DNA from: Flavobacterium xanthum
Lineage (GTDB): Bacteria; Bacteroidota; Bacteroidia; Flavobacteriales; Flavobacteriaceae
Length of the DNA stretch: 45,375 nt
Direction: 5' to 3'
Assembly (NCBI RefSeq): GCF_900142695.1
Contig: NZ_FRBU01000026.1
Span: 1 to 45,375 of the forward strand
Part shown: positions 25,178 through 32,893 of the stretch, one piece after another
Layout of the letters: every line of letters starts with the position of its first letter
Numbering within the stretch: position 1 is the first letter of the stretch
Notes under the pieces: model-generated
The model's input: only the letters and a program-made list of their open reading frames with translations
What the model was told of the DNA's origin: nothing
Databases searched by the model: none
Position numbers and translations under genes: made by a program

Positions 25178-26401
25178 TTATTTTTCTGAAATATCAAAAT
25201 CTAAACTTTTTAAATCATTCCAAAAATCAGGATAGGACTTAGAAACTACTTCTGCATTTTCGATTAGAATCGGAACTTTTAAAGCTAGTGGTGCAAATGC
25301 CATCGCCATCCGGTGATCGTTATAAGTGGCAATTTTGACACTATGATTGATTTCGTTTGAAGCCTCAAGTGTCAAGCTCTCATTGGTAACTGCGATTTTT
25401 GCACCTAGTTTTGTTAGTTCAATTCGAAGTGCTTCAAGTCTATCTGTTTCTTTAATTTTTAAAGTATGAAGCCCCGTCAAATGGCAGCCAATCCCTAACC
25501 CTAGACAAGTGACCACAATAGTTTGTGCGATATCCGGAGTATTGTTTAATTCTAAGTTTAAAAATTGCGGTTTAAATTCAGGCTGTTTAACTAAAATCAT
25601 TTTGTTTTCTTCAAAATGCGTTTGAACTCCCATTTGCTTATAAATTTCAACCAAAGCCGAATCGCCTTGCAAACTGGTTTCTTTATAGCTGGTCAAAGAA
25701 ACAGTTGCCTTTTCAGCTAATGCAACCAAACTAAAAAAGTAAGAAGCAGAACTCCAATCGGATTCTACGGTCATAACTTTTGATGCTACTTCTTGTTTTG
25801 GATAAACGGTAATGACATTTCCTTCGAAACTGGTTTTGATGTTCAAATCATTCAACAAAGCCAACGTCATTTTGATATAAGGAACTGAAGTAATTTCGCC
25901 AACCAAAGTGATTTCAATACCATTTTCCAATTTTGGCGCCACTAATAATAATGCCGATATGTATTGACTACTCACATTGGCAGGAATATTCACTTTAGAA
26001 GCGGTGATTTTTTGTCCTTTGATTCGGATAGGCGGATAACCCACTTCTTTCTCGTAGGAGATTTTAGCCCCTAATTGTTCCAAGGCTTCTACCAAAACTT
26101 TTATGGGCCGCTCTGTCATTCGTTGAGAGCCGGTCAAAACTACTTCTCGTCCTTCGCTTACAGCAAAATATGCTGTAAGAAAACGCATTGCTGTTCCCGC
26201 ATGATGAATATCAACTACTTCCTCGTTTCCTTTCAATGCCTTTTGCATTACTTCGCTGTCATCAGAATTGGAAGTATTGGCTAAAGTGATATTTGGAAAT
26301 AAAGCTTGTAATAATAACAATCGGTTGGTTTCACTTTTTGAGCCAGTAACTGCAATTTCGGCTTGTAAATTAGAATGGGAAGTTTGTAACAGTAAATTCA
26401 T
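25178..26401 (-). CDS. aroA: 3-phosphoshikimate 1-carboxyvinyltransferase (EPSP synthase)
   Basis: A 407-residue shikimate-pathway enzyme joining shikimate-3-phosphate and PEP. The N-terminal GSKSETNRLLLLQALFPN loop, the AGTAMRFLTAYFA block, LTGSQRMTERPIKVLVEALE and the C-terminal IKETDRLEALRIELTKLG and YNDHRMAMAFAPLAL motifs are present. It is slightly shorter than E. coli AroA, as usual in Bacteroidota. Its product feeds chorismate to the Phe/Tyr operon at 32894-37062. Confidence 0.94.
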   Translation of the reverse strand: MNLLLQTSHSNLQAEIAVTGSKSETNRLLLLQALFPNITLANTSNSDDSEVMQKALKGNEEVVDIHHAGTAMRFLTAYFAVSEGREVVLTGSQRMTERPIKVLVEALEQLGAKISYEKEVGYPPIRIKGQKITASKVNIPANVSSQYISALLLVAPKLENGIEITLVGEITSVPYIKMTLALLNDLNIKTSFEGNVITVYPKQEVASKVMTVESDWSSASYFFSLVALAEKATVSLTSYKETSLQGDSALVEIYKQMGVQTHFEENKMILVKQPEFKPQFLNLELNNTPDIAQTIVVTCLGLGIGCHLTGLHTLKIKETDRLEALRIELTKLGAKIAVTNESLTLEASNEINHSVKIATYNDHRMAMAFAPLALKVPILIENAEVVSKSYPDFWNDLKSLDFDISEK

Positions 26402-26404
26402 GTT

Positions 26405-26495
26405 TGTAATTATGAGTTATGAATTATGAATTATCAGTGGTCTAATTCAAGTTCGCAATTTACCACTCCGTATTTATAATTCATAATTTATACTT
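26405..26495. repeat. AT-rich imperfect inverted repeat
   Basis: The gap between the MazG-like gene and aroA holds TATGAGTTATGAATTATGAA-like units near 26411-26432 and the complementary ATAATTCATAATTTATAC near 26475-26492. Similar GAGTTATG words occur near the queA start. It looks like a simple spacer repeat rather than a gene. Confidence 0.45.
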
Positions 26496-26501
26496 CACAA
26501 A

Positions 26502-26828
26502 TTATTTGAGTTTTTCGTTGTTTTTGTGACGGTCTTTGTCTCTAACGGATTTCAAATCCATTTTTTTGTCGAATGCCTCCTGCAGATTAATCCCAGTTTG
26601 GTTTGCCAAACACAATACCACAAAAACCACATCGGCTAATTCTTCTCCCAGATCTTTATTCTTATCACTTTCTTTCTCTGATTGTTCTCCATAACGGCGG
26701 GCTATGATTCGGGCGACTTCGCCTACTTCTTCGGTCAGTTGTGCCATATTTGTGAGTTCGTTGAAGTAACGAACGCCGTGTTCTTTGATCCAAGTGTCAA
26801 CGTCGAGTTGGGAATTTTTTAAGTTCAT
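26502..26828 (-). CDS. MazG-like nucleotide pyrophosphohydrolase
   Basis: A 108-residue all-alpha NTP pyrophosphatase. The metal-binding pattern is visible as TEEVGEVARIIARRYGEQ and, after a short loop, DLGEELADVVFVVLCLANQT, i.e. ExxE and ExxD. It would hydrolyse (d)NTPs or house-clean modified nucleotides. In relatives, as I recall, it follows dtd directly; here the restriction-modification and toxin-antitoxin genes lie between them. Confidence 0.87.
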   Translation of the reverse strand: MNLKNSQLDVDTWIKEHGVRYFNELTNMAQLTEEVGEVARIIARRYGEQSEKESDKNKDLGEELADVVFVVLCLANQTGINLQEAFDKKMDLKSVRDKDRHKNNEKLK

Positions 26829-26852
26829 TGTTTTTTGTTTATGAAATTAATT

Positions 26853-29261
26853 TTAAATTTTCAAAAAACCTAATTGATACACCATAGGTTGCAATTTTTC
26901 GGTTAAATCTTTATAGGATTCTTCAAAGGATTTAAAACTTACGGGTTGAAAATCGCCACTTTCGTTGCGCTTTTTCATTGCGTTCCGTATTTGATACCAA
27001 CCAACATCTGGACGATTCAATTTTAATTCCTCTCTCACGCTTCGAACATCGGTTTGGGAGAAATAGGCTTGCCACAATTTTTTGCCCTCTCTTAGAATAG
27101 CGTTAGCTTCATTAGAAAATATCTTATCCGTGAGATAATTTACCATAAAATCACTTTCAAAACGGTCGGTTGCGCCAACTTCTTCTTCGGTAAAAGGTAT
27201 AAAATGATTGACGATATTCCATTTCTTGTCGTTCCATTCTAGGTCGTTGGCGCTGGCGGTTCGTTGACAACGATTAAACAACATCCAAATTAAACAATCA
27301 GTTTTGAATTCTTCTGTTAATTCTTTTGTGGGCTGTAAAAACTGGTCACGGTCATTTAACCATGTTGGAGTAACTAATCTACGAATAGAGAAAATTATAG
27401 AGGCTTGCCACAAGTTTTCGTCTGTAATATAAAAACCATTTCCACCACCATAAGGAGAAGAAAATATAATTGTTTGTTGTTCGGCATGTTGTAAATCATT
27501 TACACCACAGTACATATAAGCAATCGCATTATCAGACCAAGTCTTTACACGTGGATTTGTTTGAGAAGGAGAAATTGAATTTCTTAATGGAACAACCAAA
27601 TCTTTATTTGTTTTTGGTCTATTCAACCAAACATTAAGAAATGTATTGTTGGGTAAATTATAAAATGTTTTTTCTCCGATTGGTGTTGCATTTTTATCTA
27701 AAACATCAACTACTATTTCTTTAACCCTGACAGGGTTCAAAACCCTGTCAGGGTTGTTGGCCGTTTTCCAAACTAAAAACCCAATTGGGAATTTACCTGT
27801 AAGTCCTTCAAATGCTTTATTATGAACTACAAATCCCCCTAAATATTTGGCAATCCAAACTTGTCTAAATTTTTCAAAGTTAGGAGCATTTACATATTTC
27901 ATCGTGCTGAACATAGCAATAGTTGCTGTTGGAATTTCATTTGCTATTCGTGCTAAAAATTGTGTAAACAATTCGTTGCTAGCTTTTCCATATTCACTCA
28001 TTAATAATGAAGCTATTTTTGTCTTTGCAACACCTGTTTTATTTTCAGCTGTAACTCCTTTGGCAATATTTTCAAAATTTGTAGCCTCAGCATACGGCGG
28101 ATTAATCAATACCAAAATCTTTTTACCATCAGCAATCGCTTTGCGCAAGCCTTCGGGTACTTTATTAGTTAACGTGTAATCAATTTTTCCGTCATCGGTA
28201 ATATCATCATTGAGGTAATCGTATTGAAATCGTTGCGCTGCTACACAGGTTTTGGTGGCTTTCATTACATCTACATCGGCACTGTCTAGTGTGCTCATAT
28301 AAATGTTGCGTGGGTTGGAGTGTTTTACTTCAAGATTGCCCACTCCGCAACACATATCCCAAACCAAATAGTCTTTTTGCCAATTTTCCCCAAGGGTTTC
28401 GGCTAGTTTATCATAGGCTTTGTCAACCACTGCCAATGGCGTGTAATACGCTCCTTTAAAACTGCGCTCGTCCATGGGAATTAAACTATCGCGACGTTCT
28501 AACAAATAGTTGCGGTATTCTGCTTTTGGTGGTTTGTGATAAATGGTCCAAAACTGGCGATAGCCTTCTTTGTTGCCCAATTCGTAGTTTTTGCCGGCAA
28601 GGGCAAATACTGGTGCCCCGTTTTTGTGCATCAATTCGGCAGGCAAATTCAGGTGCGTTGACGAGGTACCATCGTGCATAATATCGGCAAAAAACAACAA
28701 GGCATAATCATCTTCGGCAACGCCATTTATTTCTCGACCTATCATTGCTACCCATTTGTCAAAAACTTGTTTCAAGTTGTCTGGGGTAATGGCGGTGCGA
28801 ATGATATCGCCTTTGGCAATGGCATTTTTTATGGTTGAAATAAATTCTTCTTCGTGGGTTTCTATCTTAAACGAAACAAAGTGCGTACCTATGTGAGCCG
28901 AAATAGCATCGAGTGCTTCTTGGGTATATTGACTCGCTGATTTTCCCCATTTGATGGTTTTCTTTTCCAGAAAAGGAATAACATCGGTACTTTTCATAAT
29001 GGCAGCTTTCTTAGTGTCGATTACACACAAAAAAGGCGGCACATAATCGCCTTTATTTAACGCATCTTGTACATAATGCATCAGTTGGGTAAACATGGCG
29101 TAGGTAGAAAGCTTGCTGTTATCTTTGGCTTCAAACCATATTTCTTTAGTTTGAATATCGATTAGGTTTTTTTGGTATTGTTTGAGACCCAACGCCTTTA
29201 TATAGATGTCTTTCACATCTTCTTCGCTAGATACTTTTTGTAGTTTTTCGTAAAGGGTCAT
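26853..29261 (-). CDS. Putative single-chain restriction-modification enzyme (N6-adenine methyltransferase with N-terminal nuclease-like region)
   Basis: An 802-residue protein. A class I N6-adenine methyltransferase domain is clear: motif I VWDMCCGVGNLE (Asp302) and motif IV INPPYAE (NPPY at 387-390), preceded by GAYYTPLAVVDKAY as in Eco57I-like enzymes. The first about 60 residues contain an acidic residue and EIWFEAK, a possible PD-(D/E)xK nuclease core. The C-terminal half would hold target recognition. This layout suggests a type IIG-like enzyme; no cleavage activity can be proven by eye. A 33-bp palindromic repeat lies in frame at 27723-27755. It follows a toxin-antitoxin pair on the same strand. 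Confidence 0.65.
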   Translation of the reverse strand: MTLYEKLQKVSSEEDVKDIYIKALGLKQYQKNLIDIQTKEIWFEAKDNSKLSTYAMFTQLMHYVQDALNKGDYVPPFLCVIDTKKAAIMKSTDVIPFLEKKTIKWGKSASQYTQEALDAISAHIGTHFVSFKIETHEEEFISTIKNAIAKGDIIRTAITPDNLKQVFDKWVAMIGREINGVAEDDYALLFFADIMHDGTSSTHLNLPAELMHKNGAPVFALAGKNYELGNKEGYRQFWTIYHKPPKAEYRNYLLERRDSLIPMDERSFKGAYYTPLAVVDKAYDKLAETLGENWQKDYLVWDMCCGVGNLEVKHSNPRNIYMSTLDSADVDVMKATKTCVAAQRFQYDYLNDDITDDGKIDYTLTNKVPEGLRKAIADGKKILVLINPPYAEATNFENIAKGVTAENKTGVAKTKIASLLMSEYGKASNELFTQFLARIANEIPTATIAMFSTMKYVNAPNFEKFRQVWIAKYLGGFVVHNKAFEGLTGKFPIGFLVWKTANNPDRVLNPVRVKEIVVDVLDKNATPIGEKTFYNLPNNTFLNVWLNRPKTNKDLVVPLRNSISPSQTNPRVKTWSDNAIAYMYCGVNDLQHAEQQTIIFSSPYGGGNGFYITDENLWQASIIFSIRRLVTPTWLNDRDQFLQPTKELTEEFKTDCLIWMLFNRCQRTASANDLEWNDKKWNIVNHFIPFTEEEVGATDRFESDFMVNYLTDKIFSNEANAILREGKKLWQAYFSQTDVRSVREELKLNRPDVGWYQIRNAMKKRNESGDFQPVSFKSFEESYKDLTEKLQPMVYQLGFLKI
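27723..27755. repeat. 33-bp palindromic repeat inserted in frame in a coding gene
   Basis: AACCCTGACAGGGTT at 27723-27737 is followed by CAA and by its exact reverse complement at 27741-27755. Each arm is itself palindromic except for its central base. On the minus strand it is exactly 11 codons, NPDRVLNPVRV (residues 503-513), between KTAN and KEIVVDVLDK. The same palindrome is, from memory, a common dispersed repeat in Bacteroidota genomes. Confidence 0.85.
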
Positions 29262-29312
29262 ACAATCTTATTTGTTTTACAGATAAAAACAAATGTAAGA
29301 ATTGTAAAATAA

Positions 29313-29337
29313 AAAACACTCCGAGTAGAAGTGTTTT
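29313..29337 (-). terminator. Weak hairpin after the toxin-like gene
   Basis: AAAACACT (29313-29320) pairs with AGTGTTTT (29330-29337), with an A/T run beyond on the minus strand. It lies directly after the stop codon of the 148-residue gene and may separate it from the methyltransferase gene. Confidence 0.5.
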
Positions 29338-29339
29338 GA

Positions 29340-29786
29340 TTATAATTTAAATTGATCTTTTCTAAATTTTCTGGGAAGTAAAGCTGAGTTTGAAAAACAA
29401 TCAATAATTTTGTCAAATTCTTCATCAGTTAATTTTCCTTTAAACTCAATGTCTTCAATTTGATAGGTCGACAAAAGATTAACTTCTGATTCATCAAAGA
29501 CGTATTGAGCATACAAATACGTATCTAACTTAAAAGAAAAATTATTGTTTGTAACTACAACATCTTTAGGAATATAATAACAACAAATACACTTTTCAGG
29601 AAATGAAATACAACCATGATTTTTCTCGATGTTAGCATGAAGTGATTCTACTTTTGTTGGTAAAATAGCAGCTATAAATCCATTTTCGATTGTTTTTAAA
29701 ACAAGAAAGAATTTGTTTTTAGGTTCGTTTCCATTCTTAAAGATATACTCTTTAAAATAAAACAGATGTCCTTTCTCAAACATCAT
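29340..29786 (-). CDS. Putative toxin partner of the Panacea protein, faintly PemK/MazF-like
   Basis: A 148-residue protein I do not recognise with certainty. The start GHLFYFKEYIFKNGNEPKNK followed by FFLVLKTIENGFIAAILPTK resembles the first strands of PemK/MazF barrels (G-D-V-x-n-K-x-R-P-x-x-V), then a Cys-rich stretch ISFPEKCICCYYIPKDVV. The ATG follows the stop codon of the Panacea gene with no gap, so translation is coupled, as usual in toxin-antitoxin pairs. Function is inferred from this context. Confidence 0.5.
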   Translation of the reverse strand: MMFEKGHLFYFKEYIFKNGNEPKNKFFLVLKTIENGFIAAILPTKVESLHANIEKNHGCISFPEKCICCYYIPKDVVVTNNNFSFKLDTYLYAQYVFDESEVNLLSTYQIEDIEFKGKLTDEEFDKIIDCFSNSALLPRKFRKDQFKL

Positions 29787-30422
29787 TTATCTTTGATTTA
29801 AAGATGCTGTAAAGTTCAAAAATTCTAAATGATCCTTGTAGAATGCTAATTTATTCTCATCGTATGAAACTAAATCGGCAAAATCAATTTTAAAATCTGT
29901 AGCATTGATTTCTTCCTTTAGCAAAGCGTCTAAAACACCATTTTTTTGAGCGGTTGTGTACCAAAGAGAATTTTTTTGATGTGTATAATCAACTAAATAA
30001 TTGGTGTTTTTGCCTGAGAATGTTGTTACAATTTCATCGAAAATAGCAATATCAGAATCAGAAAATTCATCATCATTAAAACTATTAACCGCAGAAATAT
30101 GAGTTTTGTTATCAATAATTTCAGATTTAATGTATTCTTTCAAAAGTGACGTTCCGTCATTAAACTCAATGTATAAATCCTGACAAACAGGCCCATATTT
30201 CCAAATCTCATATTGCAGATTAAACATAGGAAAACCTCTTTTCTTTACAGAAAATTCATCTAAAATATAAACTAGTTTCAACAAACTTGTCTTTGGAAGA
30301 AAGCCCATTTTTTCAATTAAATAAATTAAACCATTGCCTAATTTATCTATTTGATTTCGTGAATATTTATTGTGATTTATCATAATTGGATTGATTAATA
30401 ATGAACTGATTTTCAGAAACAT
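29787..30422 (-). CDS. Panacea-domain (DUF4065, SocA-like) protein, probable antitoxin
   Basis: A 211-residue protein. The Panacea core is seen as SLLKLVYILDEFSVKKRGFP followed by LQYEIWKYGPVCQDLYIEF (the WKYGPV motif is diagnostic) and a later helical region ending TTFSGKNTNYLVDYTH with the Trp of SLWYTT. Panacea proteins are hyper-promiscuous antitoxins (PanA) paired with many unrelated toxins. A perfect -7 box (TACATTTG) at 30447-30440 precedes it. ATG at 30383 (MINHNKYSRNQ) is an equally good start. Confidence 0.78.
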   Translation of the reverse strand: MFLKISSLLINPIMINHNKYSRNQIDKLGNGLIYLIEKMGFLPKTSLLKLVYILDEFSVKKRGFPMFNLQYEIWKYGPVCQDLYIEFNDGTSLLKEYIKSEIIDNKTHISAVNSFNDDEFSDSDIAIFDEIVTTFSGKNTNYLVDYTHQKNSLWYTTAQKNGVLDALLKEEINATDFKIDFADLVSYDENKLAFYKDHLEFLNFTASLNQR

Positions 30423-30439
30423 GAATTTTAATCGGGGTG

Positions 30440-30447
30440 CAAATGTA
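30440..30447 (-). promoter_or_regulatory. -7 box of the toxin-antitoxin cassette
   Basis: TACATTTG on the minus strand fits TAnnTTTG. It lies between dtd and the Panacea gene, so the cassette can be transcribed independently of the host operon. Confidence 0.5.
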
Positions 30448-30507
30448 GCATATTTTATTATAGATTAAGATTAAATATACAACTAATTATTGTAACTCTA
30501 ACAAAAC

Positions 30508-30960
30508 CTACTCTCTATTTTTACTGTCAATTACTATTGTTACTGGCCCGTCATTTAACAGAAGTACTTTCATATCGGCACCAAAAATACCTGTTTGCAC
30601 TTTTTTACCCAGTTCTTTTTGCAAATGGCTTACAAAATTTTCATACAAAGGAATGGCAATTTCTGGTTTTGAGGCTTTGATATACGAAGGCCGATTGCCT
30701 TTTTTGGTCAACGCATGCAATGTAAATTGGGAAACTACAAGTACTTCGCCGTCGATATCTTTGACAGATAAATTCATCAGATCGTCTTCATCACCAAAAA
30801 TGCGGATGTTCGTAATTTTATTCACCAACCAATCAATATCTTCTTGATTATCGGCATCTTCAATACCAACTAAAACCAATAGACCTTTTTGAATATCCGC
30901 TACGATTTTGTTATCTATTGTTACGGAGGCTGAGGAAACTCTTTGGAGAACTACTTTCAT
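30508..30960 (-). CDS. dtd: D-aminoacyl-tRNA deacylase
   Basis: A 150-residue enzyme that removes D-amino acids (and Gly from tRNA-Ala) from mischarged tRNA. MKVVLQRVSSASV at the start, the SQFTLHALTKKGNRPSY block holding the SQF catalytic motif, and the C-terminal TGIFGADMKVLLLNDGPVTI with the NxGP-type motif are all present. The ATG at 30960 is right; a GTG six bases upstream falls inside the inverted-repeat element that abuts the gene. The promoter must therefore be in that element or further upstream in rsgA. Confidence 0.93.
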   Translation of the reverse strand: MKVVLQRVSSASVTIDNKIVADIQKGLLVLVGIEDADNQEDIDWLVNKITNIRIFGDEDDLMNLSVKDIDGEVLVVSQFTLHALTKKGNRPSYIKASKPEIAIPLYENFVSHLQKELGKKVQTGIFGADMKVLLLNDGPVTIVIDSKNRE

Positions 30961-31072
30961 AGCCACCTAGCCCCCGAAGGGGGAATTCTCAAAATTGTAA
31001 ATAAAAAAATTTGTCATGATTTCTAATTTTATTTTTAACAGTTTAACGTTCCCCCTTCGGGGGTCGGGGGCT
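30961..31072. mobile_element. 112-bp MITE-like element with GC-rich terminal inverted repeats
   Basis: The left end (30961-30988) starts AGCCACCTAGCCCCCGAAGG and the right end (31048-31072) is its imperfect reverse complement, starting AGCCCCCGACCCCCGAAGG on the minus strand. Each end also contains a small CCCCC-GAA-GGGGG palindrome. The 59-bp centre is AT-rich and codes for nothing. The ends match those of the DUF559 insert in metH (41677-42127). It fills the gap between dtd and rsgA exactly, 0 bp from the dtd ATG and 1 bp from the rsgA stop. Confidence 0.75.
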
Positions 31073-31073
31073 T

Positions 31074-32051
31074 TTATTCCCTCGTTTTATCACTAATGAT
31101 TCTATCCTCATTGTGAATGTCCGTGCGGTAATTTTCATCATCACCTTCCAGAATTTTAAGGTAACTTCTGTAGCGTGACCATGCAATTTCATCTTTCTCT
31201 AAAGCTGCTTTTATGGCACAATGCGGTTCATCCTTGTGCAAGCAATTGTTGAATTTGCATTGCTCTTTCAATTTGAAAAACTCAGGAAAATAACCACTGA
31301 TTTCTTCTTTTTCCATATCCACAATTCCAAAACCTTTGATGCCTGGCGTATCGATAATTCTGGCATCAAAAGATAGATCATACATCTCAGCAAACGTTGT
31401 TGTGTGCTGTCCTTGTTTACTAGCCTCAGAAATCGTTTTTGTTTTTAAATGCAATGACGGTTCCATAGCATTCACCAAAGTTGATTTTCCAACTCCAGAA
31501 TGCCCAGAAAACATACTCACTTTGCCAATCATCATTTCTTTTAATTGTTCAATTCCCTTCATTTCAGTAGAAGAAACCCGCAAGCATTTGTATCCAATTT
31601 CTTGATACACATGTTGCATGTACAACTGTTCGTCTAGCGTAGCGTCATCAAAAGTATCTATTTTGTTAAAAACAAGAACAGTTTCAATTCCATACGCTTC
31701 AGCAGTAACCAAAAATCGGTCAATAAAATTAAAAGTCGTTGGCGGATTATTGATTGTAACTAACAAGAAAACCCGGTCAATATTAGACGCAATAATATGC
31801 ATCTGATGTGATAAATTCACTGATTTCCGTACGATATAGTTCTTCCTGTCATGAATTTTATGAATCGTTCCTGTAACAGTGTCGGATGATTCTTCTAATT
31901 CATAATCTACAATATCACCTACAGCAATGGGATTGGTACTTTTGATTCCTTTAATTCGGAATTTCCCTTTCATACGGCATTCTATAAAATCACCTTGTTC
32001 GGATTTTACGGTGTACCAACTTCCTGTAGATTTGTATACGAGTCCTGTCAT
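31074..32051 (-). CDS. rsgA: Ribosome small subunit-dependent GTPase A
   Basis: A 325-residue circularly permuted GTPase that matures the 30S subunit. An N-terminal OB fold (TGLVYKSTGSWYTVKSEQGD) is followed by G4 NKID, G1 GHSGVGKSTLVN and G3 DTPG in the permuted order, then a C-terminal zinc site (CKFNNCLHKDEPHC). Length fits. The stop codon lies one base from the inverted-repeat element; dtd is next on the same strand. Confidence 0.95.
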   Translation of the reverse strand: MTGLVYKSTGSWYTVKSEQGDFIECRMKGKFRIKGIKSTNPIAVGDIVDYELEESSDTVTGTIHKIHDRKNYIVRKSVNLSHQMHIIASNIDRVFLLVTINNPPTTFNFIDRFLVTAEAYGIETVLVFNKIDTFDDATLDEQLYMQHVYQEIGYKCLRVSSTEMKGIEQLKEMMIGKVSMFSGHSGVGKSTLVNAMEPSLHLKTKTISEASKQGQHTTTFAEMYDLSFDARIIDTPGIKGFGIVDMEKEEISGYFPEFFKLKEQCKFNNCLHKDEPHCAIKAALEKDEIAWSRYRSYLKILEGDDENYRTDIHNEDRIISDKTRE

Positions 32052-32123
32052 GGAGCAAAGGTAAAATTTTGTTTCAAGTTTAAAGTTTAAAATTTAATGT
32101 TTTTTAAACCCTCTTAAAACGAA

Positions 32124-32155
32124 AATCCCTTCCACTAATATTAGTGGAAGGGATT
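32124..32155 (-). terminator. Perfect palindromic terminator
   Basis: AATCCCTTCCACTAAT (32124-32139) is directly followed by its exact reverse complement (32140-32155), giving a very stable hairpin. It lies 20 bp beyond the stop of the minus-strand gene at 32176-32805 and before rsgA. Confidence 0.8.
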
Positions 32156-32175
32156 ATTTTATGATAAGTTATAAA

Positions 32176-32805
32176 TTATTTCAAATAAGGAAAATTTCTA
32201 GACACTTTTCTCATCATACTCTCAACAATATCATCTGTAGAGATGGAGATATTATCATTCATAGTCTTAAAAAAGCGCCATAACATCTCGCCATCCTTAC
32301 CATTATTAATCGTCATCGTTAATGATCCAGATCCTGTTTTTCCACCAAAACCCCCCAAAAGAACGGCTGTTGCAATAGCAGCTCCCTCAGATTTGGACTG
32401 TTCTGATTCGAAAGTACCGCTAATTACTGCATCAACACCAAGTGCTTTTGCAACTTCATCCTTAGTCATTTCATCCAACTTATCTGCAATTCCAGATTTT
32501 TTAAGTAAAATATTTGTCTTTTCTACGTCTTGAAAATTTACAGCATAAGAATCCGCTTTGCGTAGTAAAAAAGTATACATACTGGACTGGATCGACTTAG
32601 ACATTTTAAGTTCTTGATCTCTATTACCCTCGACACTAAAATTTTTAGGTTGCTTTTTATAAGTAATTTTGACTGTAAAAGGCAAAATAGCAACTGTTTT
32701 ATGCTCTTTTATTAAAGATGCAAGTTCAGGACTTTCAAATACTTGTTTTTGCGAATATCCTAGAAAACTTAGGAATACAAATGACAGTACAAATAATTTT
32801 TTCAT
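32176..32805 (-). CDS. Secreted CsgG/LpoB-like protein
   Basis: A 209-residue exported protein with signal peptide MKKLFVLSFVFLSFLGYS. The mature part has KTVAILPFTVKITY, a middle YTFLLRKADSYAVNFQDVEK and VAKALGVDAVISGTFESEQS, which resemble the CsgG/GNA1162/LpoB group of periplasmic alpha/beta domains that build or assist envelope complexes. A Gly-rich segment (TAVLLGGFGGKTGSGS) follows. No lipobox Cys is present. Identity with any one subfamily is not certain, and the role is unknown. Confidence 0.6.
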   Translation of the reverse strand: MKKLFVLSFVFLSFLGYSQKQVFESPELASLIKEHKTVAILPFTVKITYKKQPKNFSVEGNRDQELKMSKSIQSSMYTFLLRKADSYAVNFQDVEKTNILLKKSGIADKLDEMTKDEVAKALGVDAVISGTFESEQSKSEGAAIATAVLLGGFGGKTGSGSLTMTINNGKDGEMLWRFFKTMNDNISISTDDIVESMMRKVSRNFPYLK

Positions 32806-32845
32806 AAAATGTAGTTTTAAATTTAATACTGCACAATACTACAAA

Positions 32846-32872
32846 AAAACCTACAAATAAATTGTAGGTTTT
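32846..32872 (-). terminator. Terminator of the Phe/Tyr operon
   Basis: An 11-bp stem (32846-32856 with 32862-32872, AAAACCTACAA) with a 5-nt loop and a T-run on the minus strand, 21 bp after the stop of the last gene of the operon. Confidence 0.85.
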
Positions 32873-32893
32873 CATAATTATTATAAAATTATT

